Origin: Bacillus sp. IITD106
Lineage (GTDB): Bacteria > Bacillota > Bacilli > Bacillales > Bacillaceae_C
Assembly: GCF_019459225.1 (NCBI RefSeq)
Contig: NZ_JAIAZY010000024.1
Location: 1 to 64,000, forward strand
Direction of reading: 5' to 3'
Length of the DNA: 64,000 nucleotides
Position numbers and translations under genes: made by a program. The notes below the pieces were generated by a model. The model searched no databases and had not been told where the DNA came from. It saw only the letters and a program-made list of their open reading frames with translations. Below, in pieces: positions 63,230 through 64,000 of this stretch. The number at the start of each line of letters is the position of its first letter. The first letter of the stretch is position 1.

Positions 63230-63936
63230 ATGAGTTTTTTTCAAGATACATTGTCAATATTCAAAAAGAGAGAATTATCATTTTAAAAAGCTACAAAGAA
63301 TCGGAAGATGTTTATTCCTTCCTGTTCGAAAAAGAGAAAGATTTAACCTGGAAAGCAGGGCAACATGGTTTGTTTAATATTACACATAAGAAAATAAAAA
63401 ATCCTATACGACCATTCACTGTGGCGTCTGCTCCTGCAGAGAATGTTGTTAGATTAACCATGCGTGTTAATGATAACCCAAGTGATTTTAAGAAAGCGAT
63501 GTTGGAATTAAAACAAGGTATGAAGGTTAAAATTAGTGGTCCAGTAGGTAATTTTTATTTGAAAGACAATAGTCCTTCACTTCTGATTGCAGGCGGAATT
63601 GGAATAACACCATTTCGATCGATATTAAAACAAATAGAAGTGGAAGGGAATAGAGAGGATAAACAAATACATCTACTCTATATGGATAGTAAAAAGTCCT
63701 ATACATTTAAAGATGAACTTAATAGAATTGCTGACAATACTTCAATAAGTGTAACTTATCTTGATTCGAGAAATGACCTACATCAGGAAATAGATAAGTT
63801 CACAGATTTATATAAGAACAATGGTAAATACTTTATTGCCGGGCCGAAGTCCATGGTAGATGGTATTTCTGATTATTTACAAAGTAATAATATTTCAAAA
63901 AGGAATATCAAAAAGGGAGCCTTTTTTGGGTATTAG
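63230..63936 (+). pseudogene. FAD/NAD(P)-binding flavin reductase with 5' frameshift
   Basis: AAAGGAGG lies about 9 nt before ATG 63230, which begins MSFFQDTLSIFKKRE and stops at 63284. The rest of the enzyme continues in another frame (ERIIILKSYKESEDVYSFLFEKEKDL onward). One extra A in the run 63263-63267 would join them. The body has the ferredoxin-reductase fold: RPFTVASAP (flavin site), GPVGNFYL, IAGGIGITPFRSIL (NAD(P) site), LLYMDS and YFIAGPKSMVDGI. No ferredoxin domain follows. Alternatively a TTG at 63220 could start the intact frame, but it overlaps the ribosome site. It may be a pseudogene, sequencing error or programmed slip. Confidence 0.75.
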
Positions 63937-64000
63937 TAAGAACGCAGGCGGCACGTCCGGTTCGGTTCACCAAAGCTCGGGAAATTGTTGAGCTCGAAAC

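Overview
The window comes from a low-GC, endospore-forming Firmicute of the family Bacillaceae. Gene order follows the Bacillus subtilis chromosome from about yhjE to yjcH: addBA, gerP, yisK-yisL, yitT/V/W, fabH-fabF, yjaZ, trpS, spx, mecA, coiA, pepF, spxH, yjbJ-Q, fabI, cotO, cotZ, yjcA, spoVIF, yjcF-H. Sporulation and germination genes (gerPA-F, cotO, cotZ, a spoVA operon, spoVIF) confirm an endospore former. I cannot name the species. The gene order is recalled family knowledge, not a computed alignment.

Layout. 1-8 kb: end of a TVP38-type membrane protein, then the AddAB recombination nuclease; sbcDC and hlpB, which follow addA in B. subtilis, are absent. 8-10 kb: the gerP spore-permeability operon on the minus strand, behind a sigma-K-like promoter. 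10-25 kb: a DUF418 membrane protein, yisK, yisL, a c-di-GMP phosphodiesterase with a degenerate GGDEF domain, a membrane-anchored amylase-like protein lacking catalytic residues, a stress SDR, yajQ, a DegV protein, yitT, small proteins, yitV, yitW and clpB. 25-31 kb: fatty-acid synthesis start (fabH-fabF with a FapR site), a putative metalloprotease and trpS. 31-44 kb: a secreted glycosidase-like protein, then proteolysis and competence control (spx, mecA, coiA, pepF, spxH) and the yjbJ-yjbP block, with the alarmone synthetase relQ and NAD kinase. 44-48 kb: MgtE, a CPA2 antiporter, and fabI with a second FapR site. 48-57 kb: coat and spoVA genes, spoVIF, a metallo-hydrolase and yjcFGH. 57-60.5 kb: a TAXI-TRAP uptake system.

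60.5-64 kb is accessory. A tRNA-Val(GAC) gene has its 3' half and terminator duplicated 1.34 kb away, and between the copies lies a visibly GC-richer peptidase S51-like gene. An ArsR/SRPBCC pair with two matching operator palindromes and a flavin reductase with a 5' frameshift follow.

The most unusual structure is a repeat of about 165-215 bp in four copies (7.8, 17.5, 20.4, 40.2 kb). Every copy begins 1-5 nt after a stop codon and lies in the sense orientation of that gene, so it would be the mRNA 3'UTR. It carries one to three CAGGA(T/C)G motifs, the best ones in the loops of strong hairpins. This is the signature of CsrB-type CsrA-sequestering RNAs. A different fold-back element at 55.9 kb has the same hairpin. 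A 3'UTR CsrA-sponge role is inference only. Other points of note are a probable CTG start for gerPB, many TTG starts, and several small genes with good ribosome binding sites.
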